From: Cristatella mucedo
Taxonomy: Eukaryota; Bryozoa; Phylactolaemata; Cristatellidae
Reading direction: 5' to 3'
DNA: 64,000 nt
Assembly: GCA_009760855.2 (NCBI GenBank)
Contig: WPIO01000065.1
Span: 1,551,001-1,615,000, forward strand
Positions 1 through 18,500 of the stretch are shown here, in pieces. The notes beneath the pieces were generated by a model. The model saw nothing but the letters and a program-made list of their open reading frames with translations, did not search any database and was not told the origin of the DNA. Made by a program: the position numbers and the translations under genes. The first letter of the stretch is position 1; every line of letters starts with the position of its first letter.

Positions 1-6533
<6,533 letters not shown>

Positions 6534-8639
6534 CTTCGTATCGGCGCACGGCCGCTCTAGCCTTTTCCTGCGGCTCAACTGCGGCGGCGGCGGCGACGCG
6601 ACAAGGTCGCGTGCATCTGTCTCGTCGACCGAGCCGCCGCAGGCCGGCCGAGATGCGACGCTTAGGCCGCCGCGCGATCGAGCGCGTCTGCCGTCAGCGC
6701 ACTGAAACGGCAGAGCGAGTACTCGCGAGAAAACAAGGCGGGCGCGATGGCGCGGGCGGCGCCGACGCCAAGCTGCGCGCTTTCAACAGCGCGCGGCCCG
6801 AACTGATCGGCAGCGACGGCAGCGTGGCCGAGTACGTCGGCGGTGCGAGACGACGCGAGGGAAAGGCGTCGAAGTGTATGCAAAGCTGCTGAGCTGAGAG
6901 GAGAACGCACCGCGAGCCGCGTCCGGCCAGCTCGGCGCGGGGCCTACCGCGCGCCGCGCGCGACGCCGAAATCGCGTTAGCGTCGGTGGTGGAGAGGGGC
7001 CAAATAAGAAGGCGAACGAAAGCTTGGGCAACGTCGTCCGACAGGCAGGCTGCGAGCACGACGCGCATGCACAGGGGGAGCGGCGGCGCAGGCGCAGGCA
7101 GGTCGGGGTCGCGGTGCGGCCGCGGGAGCCTCCAATACAGGTCAACGAGGCGAGCCCTCTTGCCAGCTGGCCCTTACCCGTGGCAGTGGTTAGGCGAAGG
7201 TACCGAGCAGAGCAGCTACCTCAGGATGAATGAAGGCATGCCGAGGCTAGGTCGGCTGCACGGTTACGCGGCCTAGGAACGCCGACGGGCCTCGCGGGTA
7301 CACGGCTGTTTTTCGTGCCGACGCGTAGCCTCCATCCGCCAGCCAGCTTGGTCAAGGTCACGGCGGTGCCGCCGGCTGGGTGCAGGGAATTCCTGCGAGG
7401 TACGTGCGCTTTTAGTACGGCCCGCGGCGCCGCGTCGTGTGCATCTTGTGCGCGCCTGCGGCGCCGGACACGTACTTTGCGACTTCGTGACTACGCGACA
7501 GTCGCTATGGGCGTTAGGTGCCCGCGGCGGCGCACGAGAATGGGCGGAGGCGGGGCCGATCGTATCGTCGGCTGGCGTTCGCGGAGCGCATCGCGCCGGA
7601 CGGCGACTTATGATGGCAGCCAGGTCTCGAGGCCGACCGCAGGAGAGTCGGGCCGCGGCCCGGCTCTCCCGCCTAGCCCACTAATCCGCGTCGAGCCGAG
7701 CGAAGCGTCGCGCACGGGGCTGACGCGCCGCCCGCTAGCCAGCCTGGTACGCGCCGACCGTCCCCGCGCGCGCTCGCGTTCTTTCACGCGTCGCTGCTGG
7801 CTGCCTGCCACGTTGGACGCTCGACTCCCGGCGCGAACGGGAGTCGAGCGCTTCTAGGCGCGCCGTCGCTGTTAAACGGTATGCAGCAGGCTACGCGCAG
7901 GCAGCCCTCCGCTCGAGCGGTCGGTTGGCCGTGCGCTCCGAATGCCGCGCCCCCCCCCCCCCCGCCCAGCCCGCTGAAGGAAGCCCCTCGCGGCCGCTCC
8001 GCTGGTCCGAGCTGACCTCGATCTCCCCGCCAAGACGCTTGAGCGGGCCAGGCATGCGCGTCCCGCGCTGCTGCGACGCGGCGTCCGGCTGAGCGGGCAA
8101 GTGCAGTCGCGTGCGTCGGTCGGCTAGACCGTCGGCGGCCAGCGCCGCTGCTGCTACGGAATTCTATCTCGGCCCTCGGCATTCTTCCAAGACCGTTTCC
8201 GTGTTCGCAGGAGAGGGAAGCCCGATGTATTGCGACTGTCTCAGTGTGAGCTTCGCTACCCGGGCACCACGTGAGCGAGACCCAGTCGAGCAATGGGATA
8301 GGTGCCCTGCGAAGGAGCCCCGGCTTCAAGAAGGCCGGCGAGAAGCAGAGCCTGCTGCAGTCGTGCTTTGGCTAGCACACCCGAATGGCAGGCTGCACAC
8401 CGTATCAGGAGATCGGAGTATTCAGGGCAGGTTGCTGCAAAAAGTATTCGTCCGTTCCATGCCCCGAATTTGGGATCATTCTAACGAGAAAGCTTCTTGT
8501 TTTGATAGAAAAACCCAGATGGTCCTGCCAGATATTAACGAAAGTGGTTGCAATAAGATGGTCATTTGCCGATGAATCACGAAGAATGCGGGGAGAGGTG
8601 CTAAATCTCGTTCCCCTGTCGACCAATCGATCCATAAGA

Positions 8640-8780
8640 AATTAACCCTTTGCAATAGTTGCAGGCACAGTTTTTAATCTTGTTATCAAGCATGATACCA
8701 CTCATCATTTGATCGTATTTCCTTTGCAGCAAATGTAAAGCACCTAGAAAGAGATTGAGCTCTCTAAGGATTTAGGCTTG
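8640..8780 (+). mobile_element. LINE 3' tail fragment
   Basis: Contains the family tail GCAAATGTAAAGCACC...AGAGATTGAGCTCTCT, with the internal AGAGA/TCTCT pair kept but the outer GCGCC arm mutated. An old, short copy. Confidence 0.6.
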
Positions 8781-9229
8781 GAAGGTTTCAAAAGACTATC
8801 AGCTTACATGTTATATGTTCGGGATTGTGTGTGGAAAAGCATTAGCAAGGTTCACTCTCACTACGATTGTGTGGGGAGGTTAACCTTGCTCGGTCGAACC
8901 TGAGAGGAGCTCTTGAGCCGACGGTGAGATGTTCAGTTCAAGAAGGCTGCTGCCAGTGATTTTTTTTACAAAGCGTTCGAAAGTTAGTGTCCGAAGCACA
9001 GGTCGAGCATCAGATCGGGCATCAGCGGGCAATGCAACAACAGAGGACTACGAAGAGTCTTGTAAGCTCACAAGAGAGATGGTTATAGCATGCGATCTGG
9101 CATGCTGGCCAGATATACTGGGTTCAGATTAGCAAAAAAGGCCTGTAAGAGATCATTCTATGGGTCAGTGGTTGGCCGTGCAAAGGGGGCACTGGTTGGT
9201 GAGAGAGGTCTCTCTTGTTCGGATGATGG

Positions 9230-9415
9230 GTCTAATTTGCTTGTTCCTTGTGTATTGTCCTTTGTATGCTTATGCGTTCTGACACTGCACAAGTCACCAC
9301 TAACCAAATGTCATGCTTTCTTTACAGCAAATGTTAAGTGCCTAGAAAGAGATTTAGTTCTCTTAAGAGGCTTAGAAAATAGCTTACTTATTGTTATTAT
9401 TATTATTATTATTAT
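9230..9415 (+). mobile_element. LINE 3' tail fragment with (ATT)n
   Basis: 3' UTR and tail of the same LINE family, ending in an (ATT) run at about 9390-9415. No reverse-transcriptase sequence is attached directly. Confidence 0.65.
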
Positions 9416-9934
9416 TGATACCAATTAGAGAATGCCGATAAAGGCTCGATACCCACCATTATCAAGGGGCGTCTGCATCTTCTACAGGTTACGAAAAGTG
9501 AGGAAAGCTTGAAGTTTGCCTCTTAGATTGGAATGTGGTTGTGCATTGGCTCCTAAAGATTTAGGTCTTCATGGCACGCGACATTGCGCTTACGACGGCA
9601 AAGGTGGAATCTGGCCTGCCTGAAGCTGGATTATTGAGGGGCCAAGGTGTGGGGCTGGCAGACTGGGACAGAGGGGTACTCAAGCCCAATCGCCGATGTC
9701 ATCCTGTTGGTTGAGCTGCTCTGGATCTGTTTCTACGGGCCCCACTGTCGTCAGGAGCAACTTGGCTGCGTGCAGCGTACTTGGCCAGCAATCAGTGGCA
9801 GCCTGGTATAAGGTGCAATCTAGTGTCTCAAGCATTCTTGGATCAAATGCCTACCATCTGTCTAGTCTCGGAAGGTGCTCCGTGTGTGTGTGAACCAGGT
9901 GTATGGCCTGACACGTGGTTCCTCACCCACGGTC

Positions 9935-10300
9935 AACTGTGCTGCTGAAACTATGCAGGTCAAGGTTCTTGCCCAATCAAATGACCACAGCACTCTTGAA
10001 TCTATGGTCAGAGTGCTTTGAACTTCTGCTTCTTAAGATGAGTTTGAAAACACACTTTATCATTTTTTTCATCAGGGAAGCTTACAAGGACTCGGTTCTA
10101 GGTCCTACTCTTTTCACAAAATACACCCTTCATCTTGACGATTTAATCGCCAAGCACTAGCTAGGCTTTCATTTTTATGCAGATGACATACAATTGTACC
10201 CGTGCCTTGACCCCTCGTTGTCACCATGCAGTTCAAACACTGTCAACTCCATTGTAGCATTTATTGCTGAAGTTAGCACACAGCTAGCTAGCCAGTGAGA
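9935..10300 (+). mobile_element. CR1/L2-like LINE reverse-transcriptase fragment
   Basis: Translation reads DSVLGPTLFTKYTLHLDDLI followed by a stop and then LGFHFYADDIQLYPCLDPSL. SVLGP is reverse-transcriptase motif B and YADD is the catalytic motif C. An in-frame stop separates them, and neither end of the element is present, so it is a dead internal fragment. Confidence 0.8.
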
Positions 10301-11539
10301 AGAAAACTCCTAATAGGGCCTGTGGAATGTACTGTTAGTGAGAGAAAAATGATTAATAGCACCTTAGGGTCGTGAGTCATCGCCAGTAGCTCGTGGGTCT
10401 GATACCTGTTAGTGTCATCTCAGCACGGAAGGGGAGAGTGTGGTGTGGCGTAAGACTGGCTTTTATTTGTATAGGGTCTGCTCTCGTGTGAGTAGCCATT
10501 GCACTGTCCTCTAAGCGACTAGGATTGCCCTGCATTCGGGCTCCACGTGAGTAGTGTGCTGTTCGGCTAGCTCGTTGCAGCTAGTTCCATGTGCAGGTTG
10601 GTTCTAAATTCCAGGTGCACTCTATCTATGTAAGTGTGTGTGTGTGTGTTGCTGCTGCCGAGCTCATAGCTACCATCGAATTCTCAGTCTTGCTCATGCT
10701 AGACCTGCGACAGAGCTTCGAGTTCAACGTGTAGCCCCATGCTACTGCCAACTGCTGAGTGGTTGCACCCTATCTATACCATTGCACGTGACTTCTTCGG
10801 ATGAAACACTAGCAGTAGCTTGTTTGTGTTTGTTAAACTGATAGAGCGCAGCTATTTATCTTGAGGCGCCAGATCTTTCAGCATCTAGTTGCTGAAAAAC
10901 TCGATCAGCACATCGTTTATGAAGCGCAACAGAAAAATAGCTGTATAAGCCAGAAGGTTTACTGCTTGAGCTAAACCAAAAAATGGACGGTGGTTACTCT
11001 TCAAAAAACCATTGCCGTCAGTGCTGGTTGATATGGTTACATTCTGAAGAAAGTTTCTGTAACACCTGAAATAGAGCTTATCGCAAGCATCTCACGAATG
11101 CTAAAATATGCATAGCTTTGCAGGTGATGGAAGGTGTATAGTGCATCATGCACACTTGAACGTGAACGAAAAAATAGCTCAACTGAACGGTTGTTGCCAG
11201 CTTCTTGTTGCCAGCGCAGCCAGTGCAGCGATGCAAATCAACTTCCAGTTTCTGTGGGGTATACTAATTTTGAGGCTAAGAATTAAGAAATAAGTGCCGA
11301 GTGTGTGCAAGCTTGCAGCCACATACACTGCAGCCGGATGCTTCGCATGTCTCTAGGATTTAATTTGCATTAGCAAGCATGCATTAGCCTTGGCATTGAC
11401 GGGTTGCAACAAGCTGTACGCTAAAGTAGAGGTACTCATGGGCACAGCGAACATGCCACGACTCGAATTTCCAGTCAATAGCACATCTAACCCTATTGCT
11501 ATGCTGAGCCGTGTGCGTATTGTCTTAAAAAGAGAGGAC

Positions 11540-11655
11540 CACTGCTTCGATCGTGTTTCCCTTTGCAGCAAATGTAAAGCGCCTAGAAAGAGATTGAGTT
11601 CTCTGAGGGTGCTCTATCAAGTGCATTATTATTATTATTATTATTATTATCATTA
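11540..11655 (+). mobile_element. LINE 3' tail fragment with (ATT)n
   Basis: Carries the family 3' tail (AAATGTAAAGCGCC, AGAGATTGAG, TTCTCTGAGG) followed by about nine ATT units. Its orientation is opposite to the next copy at 11905-12640. Confidence 0.75.
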
Positions 11656-11904
11656 TGCTTGCACTAATAGGCATACTGAATGGGTGACCTTCGAGGAGGC
11701 CCTACTCTACCACCTCGTCAACCGATCAGAAGGTGCAAGCCCGGCAAGGTGCCTTTCAATGCACTACGAAGTGTGACCACAGACATGCACACTGACATGC
11801 ACACAGGCACATCGGTGGTGCACGCATATTTTCAGCCCTCCAATGATTGGTTGTGTCGGTCACGGTCAAGCTCTGTTCGTCTGCATATGGTCAACATCAG
11901 GTTT

Positions 11905-12640
11905 AACAATAATAGTAATAATACTTTTGATCTAGTGTCCTCAGATAACTCAATCTCTTTCTAGGTGCTTTACATTTGCTGCAAAGGAAGCACGATCGAA
12001 TGGTTAGTGGTAGCATAATCAATAAACAACAAGAATAACATGGATAGGAGTGACATGCACAAGGTCAGCATGCAAGTGTGTTTAGTGGCAGCATGCAACA
12101 GGGTCAGCACACATAGGCACATAAAGGAGGAATCACATGGACCCACTAAAGGCTGTGATAGATAGATGTAGTTTTAGTTTCTTTTTAAATATTGTCAAGT
12201 CAGGAGATGTCGTGAGGCAAGTCGGGAGTGAGTTCTAGGATTTGGGAGCATACAAACTAAAGGAATGGTTTCCAAAAAATGTGAGGTTCGTACGTATAGG
12301 TTAACAGTTGGATTCCGTAAGGCGAGTGGTACGATGCTTAGCCTGGTGGGACAGTAGATCTGATAGGTAGGCTGGAGCCAGAGCATGAAGGGACCTGAAA
12401 GTTAGTGACCGACCTTGAACTCGATCCGTTGCTTGACTGGGAGCCAGTGCAGGTCAGTGAGAAGCGGTATGATGTTGCAACTGCGCCGCTCACGACAGAC
12501 AAGCCTAGCTGCAGAGTTTTGCACCAGCTGTAAGTGCCTGATTGCACAGGCCAGTAGACTAGCGAGCAGTAAGTTACAGAAGTCGAGAAGGGATGTCAGC
12601 CAGCCGGCAAAAAAAGCCGCCAAAATGCTGCAGCTCATAA
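11905..12640 (-). mobile_element. CR1/L2-like LINE, 3' part including ORF2 C-terminus
   Basis: On the minus strand the translation shows [18 protein letters not shown] and [15 protein letters not shown], the region after the reverse transcriptase in this family, then the 3' UTR and the hairpin tail at 11905-11990. Frameshifts break the frame. Confidence 0.8.
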
Positions 12641-13116
12641 TGGCCAGGCATATGCCAGCTGTGTGAGATGTCGATATAGATATAGTGCAGATGCAGGCGC
12701 CCGATCTGTTTGGCTGACAGGAAAACGCCCGGCTCGTTTGCCAGCTATTTTGCTGGACAAGTAAAAAGCAGCCGATTCAACAGCTCTATATAAGTGGCAG
12801 TGGACCATCAGCGGCCCGTCACTCCCGGCTTGTAGTTAGCAAAGAGGAACCTGCCGCCCGTCACAGCGGTCGAACCAAAAAATGCGAGCACTTTACCGTG
12901 AGGCTAAATAGCCCTAGCGATCCTACATAGCTGTAAGCTGGACTATATATGTGAATGGCTTACTTCAAGATTTCTGCCACTCAAGCAGCAGGCGGCGTTC
13001 CTGTGCTAGTTGAACTGCACCGGGAAGCATTCGTTGGCAGCGTTGGGTGTGGCTCGTCTACGTGAGGCCGCTGAGATGAGCCGCCGCCAGGAGCAAAGCG
13101 ATTCCTGCTGCTGCCA

Positions 13117-13149
<33 letters not shown>

Positions 13150-13479
13150 CCCACGTGAGCCGACCTGCGTCTCAGCACCCAGCTGTTGCGGTTTCTGCTG
13201 TGGCAGATAACATTTTCTTTCTGTTCATTTTTCTGCACCCGCGTCGAATTGTGTTCTTTCCCATCGTGGGGCAAGTGGAAGCTGATCTGCCTGAATAGAA
13301 GTTTTTGGCTGCTGCTGCTGCCGGTCGGCACGTGGGCTAAAGTGAACCTTGGTGACCCGGCAAAGTCATGGGCACCAAGTGGCTGCTGCTACAGCTGCTG
13401 CTGCACTAGTGAGTTTTCCACTAGTGAGTTTCCCTAAGCTTCCCATGAAATGAAGGCATCGAAAGCCAGCTGCCTTCAT

Positions 13480-13790
13480 TTCATGGCTACAAGAGACAAA
13501 GGAACAGCAGAGCAGAGAGGCAGGTGCAGGGGAAGGTGCTGGCATAGAAGATAGAGCTGGCGAAGGAAGGCAGCGACAGGAAGTGCCAGAGTCGGCAGCA
13601 GGAGGGCGAGCGTATCGTCATCGAATAAGAATTGTGGCAGCGAGCTTTGCAGTCTTCGACCCTCGGGATAGGAGCTTCTGCTGCCGGCAGCCTGTAAGCG
13701 AAAGATAGCAATGTGGGTAATGATAAAGCTACTGCCACGAGGAGACCGAGGCTGCCGTGGCCGGGCGGCTTGGCGGCACGAAGGAGCCAA
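13480..13790 (-). mobile_element. Dispersed repeat, probable retroelement 3' fragment (second family)
   Basis: The sequence around GAGTCGGCAGCAGGAG and AAGAATTGTGGCAGCGAG matches two tandem blocks at 44016-44190 and 44212-44390. The best of those copies, read on the minus strand, encodes SRSFCSSGSRLWNSL, which resembles the FxxxGxxLWNSLP ending of many LINE ORF2 proteins. This copy is degenerate. Confidence 0.5.
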
Positions 13791-14289
13791 GTTTGTGAGC
13801 TTTGTGCCTGTTTGGCCTAAGTTATTCAGAGAATTCACTGCAGCACCTTAGCGGCCGGCAGCTGCCCGTGAAGGCGCCGCTCGATCAGGCAGCAAGCGAG
13901 AATGCTTTGTCTCCGATCACCGTGAGTTTAAAACGGCTGGTGACCTGCTTCTGCCTATTTCGTGGGCTTGGCAAAATGCTTGGCACGTCTGTGCATCGAA
14001 CAGTCTCGTGGTCCCCTGAGCAAACACTAGGCATACGAGCTGCTAAACTTGCAGCTTCTAGCAGTCTGCAGAGAAAGCCTAGAAAATGAATGGCTTTGAT
14101 GCAGCATTTTGTTAATGAATGGTTTCGATACCGAACAGTGTGGGATCCTATTGTTGTCTTTGCCGTTGCCTGATAAAAATGCCGTGGCTGTTGTTGTGGC
14201 TTTAGAGGAGGACAGAAGAGCTGTCCCGGGTCGGTGGCTTCTCATTCAGCAATGTGTGCTGGCTAGTTGCCTTGGTGTACTATAGCCCA

Positions 14290-14368
14290 TTCACACACAC
14301 ACACACACACTCTCTCTCTCTCTCTCTCTCCCCCTCTCTCTCCTCTCTCTCTCCCCTCTCTCTCTCCC

Positions 14369-14403
<35 letters not shown>
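14290..14403. repeat. (CA)n then (CT)n tract upstream of FHIP1 start
   Basis: Nine CA units run directly into about 90 bases of CT/CCCT sequence, ending 268 bases before the FHIP1 start codon. CT/GA tracts near promoters can bind GAGA-type factors, but nothing here proves function. Confidence 0.9.
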
Positions 14404-14670
14404 GATGTGCACCGGCTTCGAGCCACCAGGGGGCGTGCGTTCACTCAGCTCTGCTAGCAGAGCTCAGCTGTGCAAAGATGCAAAGAATCTTGAAGTTCAA
14501 CTCAGCGCTATGCTGGAGGAGATGGCCGCCCAGTTAAAGCCGCTATCCCCTTCTTTGCATCGCATACGCGTGCACACACAAGTGCGCACACACAGTGCGC
14601 TCTCACACGGCCTCTCAGCGCCATCATCTTGGCTGGTCCGTGTCTTTCAGCAGATTCATGTGGCCGGTGA

Positions 14671-15540
14671 ATGTTCCCATTCCTGAGGAAGAATGATGCT
14701 GCCGACAAGCCCAGTGCGCATGCTGGCGCAGCAGCGGATAACCGCAAGGCGCTGGACCTGGCCGGCGCCTCGCTGGCAACTTTCACCAGCCAGTGGGGCC
14801 AGGTGAAGGCGCTCGTCGGCATTCGTGGGCGAACGGAAGATGAGCAGCAGCAGCTGCCGCCGGCAGGCCCGGCGTTGACGGCCGAGGACCGCCACGACGC
14901 CGTGCAACAATATGTCGACATGCTCTGCCTGCTTCTCGCCGACGAGCAGCCGCTGCCACCGGCCGCGCCGTCGTCGCAGCACGGCGCTGCGGGCACCGAC
15001 TGCGATGGCCCGCTGCTGGCCTACGCACTGTCCGAGGGCTTCTTCGAGGAGGTGGTGAACTGGTGCGTCGGCAGCGCTCACGGCGGCGGCGGAGGCCGCC
15101 CGGCCGCCGCCGTGAGCGCCTCGCAGGTCGGGCTGCTGAGAGCGTTCGAGCACCTCGTCGCTCATGCTCAGCAGCAGCAGCAGCTGCTTCGGCAGGCGTC
15201 CTTCGTCGGACCGCTGCTCGCCCTGCTGTCCGCTGCCAGCCAGCTGGCCTCCGACTCTGCCGTCGACGAGCCGCTCGTCGCCATTCTGCACTCGCTGTGC
15301 GTCGCCGCGCGGTCGAGCTCTCGCGTGCTGGAGGTGCTATTCCATTCGGCGCTCAGTGGCAGGACGGCGCTTCAGCAGAAGCCGAGCTTCCTCGTGTTCT
15401 CCTTGCTCGTGCCGTACGTGCACCGCGAGGGGCTGGCCGGCCAGAGGGCGCGCGATGCGCTCTTGCTCGTCATGGCGGCGTCTGCCAACGACGACGACGA
15501 CGTCGGCTCCTACATCGCCGACAAGTCCGACTTTTGCCCT
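14671..15540 (+). CDS. FHIP1: FHIP1 exon 1
   Basis: The exon encodes 290 residues beginning [15 protein letters not shown]. The ATG has an in-frame TGA immediately upstream, so translation cannot start earlier in this exon, although the Kozak context is weak. It contains the FHIP N-terminal helical repeats: [10 protein letters not shown] near residue 40, [28 protein letters not shown] and IADKSDFCP at the end. A poly-Gln stretch is visible near residues 165-173. Donor CCCT|GTAAGA, phase 0. Confidence 0.95.
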
Positions 15541-18500
15541 GTAAGAGAATGGAGCGCCCTCTGGGCAGTAGCGCGCGTATGTGCCGCCGCCGCAACTGCA
15601 GCTTCGCTTGCGCAGCTCTTCTTTGTCTTCTTCTCTGCCGGCGATCGTGAGTGTCCGCTCGCGATTTGACAGGTTCTGGCAGCCGGCCTGAGCGCCCTGT
15701 ACTCGACGCTGCCTCGAAAGCTCAAGGTCACGGGCGATGCGTGGCACCAGATAGAAGAGGCTGACTATGCGGACATGCCCGAAGTGACGATGATCGTCAA
15801 CGCCTTGAGCTTTTGCAATGCCGTCATCCAGGTAGGCAGGCAGGCAGGCAGACGTGGCTGCGCATGGCTTTGCGGTAGTCCACCCGAGGTCGAGGCGAGC
15901 GCTCGCTGGACAGGGGTCCCTGGGCACAAGTAGGGGCCCCTCCACCTTCCCCCGGAGCACTTGCTTACGTCAGTCAGAGGGCCGCTTTCGCCTGCTCAGC
16001 TATTGACAAGAGGCGTCCTGCTTACTGAGGCTGACTTGTAGCGACTGCCTTTCGTCGAGAGCTCGGGCGGCACTGTCGCTGCTTGCCGAGAGAGTATGCT
16101 GTTGATGTACAGTTGCCAAGGAAATCCGAGATGTGTCCATCTAGTGTCAGCAGCCGGCGTGGTCTGGCTTTCGTTGGGGCAGGTGCTCATCACTAGCTCT
16201 GGATTCTTGCTGAGTCACTCGGCGGCAGTAACTGACGTGGCTTGCTAGCTTCATCCCTGGCAGTCGAGCTGACATCCGCCGGAGCTGGAATGCGAAAGGC
16301 TGCTGTGCGCCGGACGAGTCTCGCCTTTCGGAGTTGGTAGCGCTTAAGGCGCTGTCAGTGACGGCATGTTTCTGGTGGCGCTTCTAATACGTGGTCAGCT
16401 GCAAAAGAGCTTCGTCGTCGATGGTCTGTTATTGGGAAACAAGTTCAAGGGCAGTGAGCAAGTGTGAGCTGGTGAACGAGCAAGCAGAAGTCGGGGCGGC
16501 AGCATTTGTCTTCGAACAGAAGCGAATTGTCAGGGGGGGAACTTGTATTGGTGCTGCTCATCGGGAGCATTTCGAAACATGGGTGCAAGATCGTTTGAAG
16601 ATCATAAATAGAACAGCAAGCCGTTCAGGCGCATTCTGGCAGCCATCGAGTTCAGTTGCCCTTGGCCTCATGAGAGCTCGGCAGCGATTATTTCAGCTTG
16701 CAGCATCGTCGATGTCACATCGTGTTGGTCATTGTCATGTTTGTCACATCGTTTGTCACACGATGTCAAATCATGTTTGTCACATCGTCGATGTCACATC
16801 GTGTTTGTGTGCATCGTTGGACATTCAGCTCACCCGCAAAGACTTGGCCATCAATCGCAAAAGCCAGCCACCTCCAGCCTTGACTGTGGAATCATTTTTA
16901 TGTCAGCCGGGTTTAATTCGGCTTTTAAGAACACTAGTTCTGTGAGCCATGCTGGACTACCATGCACGTGTGATTATGTGCACACTCAGCCAACAGATGT
17001 GTTGCCATTACTGACGTCATCTTAATGGCTTACGCGTTGTTGCCAGCGCAAGGCGCGGCGGGTCTTCTTTGTCTGAGCCGTGTTTTGTATTGGCTCGTTC
17101 TTAAGGTGGCGCACCCGGCGATCGGTGAGCAGCTAGTTGCTTTCGTCTATGAAGGATTCCTGGTACCCGTCCTCGGACCTGCACTGCACCAGGTGCGTCG
17201 TCGCGGCTTGATGATGAGCCACTGTACTCTTGGTGTGGCCTCGTTTTGTCTGTAAGAATAATAATCACGATAATACGTTTAATTGTGCATTTGGAGAACT
17301 TGAAATCTCTTTCTAGCCACGCTGCATGTGCTGTAAGGGAAGCATGATCAGATGGTTAGTGGTAGCATGAATAATAGTATGGTTATTGGTAGCATGCACA
17401 GTGTCCGCATGCATAAGCACACAAAGGACAAATCACAAGTATTCTGCAATTGGTGTGAGAATGGGTGATTTTTTTAGCTTCTTTTTATACGTTGTTAAGT
17501 TAGGGATGTCGTGACGTCAGTGTCGGAGTGAGTCTCAGGCTTTGAGGGCATGCTAAGTAAGGGCACCATCTCCAAAGGATTTGAGGTTGGTTCGAGGCAC
17601 TGCTAAACGATTTGAGTTCAGAAGTGGTACGACACCTAGCCTGGTTGGGCATTAATTCTGATAGATAGGCTGGAGCCAGCGAATGGAGGTTCCTGCAAGT
17701 GAGTGACAAAGCTTTGCAGTCGATACGAGGCTTGATTGAGAGCAAGTGCAGCTCGGCTAGAGTTAATAGGTTGTGACAACTGCACCACACACGGCAGACA
17801 AGCCTAGCTGCAGAGTTGTGTGCCAAGGTCGTAATCCAGCCTGTTTTCGGCTCGGCGACTGTCTTCGTGTGGTCCTGTGCTTGTTGGCATTTTCTTCACA
17901 CATGTTTGCGCGTTTTTTCTATTTATTTCAGATAGTTCATCTTTTTTTTTTATAGAACTCTAGTAGTGAAATCATAGCAGCTACAGCATATCTGTCACTT
18001 CTGCTTCGCCATGTCAGCGAGCCGGCACTGATGCGTGCTTTTCTCCGCTTTATCCTCCTCGGACATCACGACGAGGCTGCTGTTATTGATACGTTGGTTG
18101 CTCGCATTAGTGGCCATTCAAAGGTACATTTTTAGTCAGTCAGCTGCTATTGCTTCGGAATCGCCGTGGAAATTATAGCCGTGGAAATGCAGTTGCAGAT
18201 TAATGGCTCCACCCGTCCGTAATTTTGCAGCTGTGTATTGTGTCTCTCTCATTGTTTGGTGTCCTGCTGGATCTGTGTTGCGAAGACGTAATGCATCAAC
18301 TGATTTTTCGGTGAGTGCAATGCATTTGTTGACCAACAGCTGATGTAATTCGCGCATGTCCTTCCTCACACATGCTTGTGTAGGTCATACATAAATTATA
18401 TATCTACAGAGCATCTCGATGCAAAAAGGATCACCTCAGATCCTCCCATCATTGTGTATAGATTTTGCACATTTGGTATTTGGGATGTGTCACTAATGTT

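Larger units (their letters stand above)
8200..14290. other. Intergenic region between the divergent SH3RF and FHIP1 genes
   Basis: No host exon is recognised. The stretch holds several LINE fragments (8640-8780, 9230-9415, 9935-10300, 11540-11655, 11905-12640), a CTG run near 13120-13150, a 16-base perfect inverted repeat at 13443-13486 and a dispersed repeat at 13480-13790. Short frames here are scattered and have no domain signature. Confidence 0.6.

Noticed and set aside
7315-8575. Long frames on both strands in the CpG-rich block
   Set aside because: No domain, no splice context and compositional bias only. Stop codons are rare in such GC-rich DNA.
14508-15291. Minus-strand frames of 162 and 211 codons
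   Set aside because: Antisense shadows of FHIP1 exon 1.
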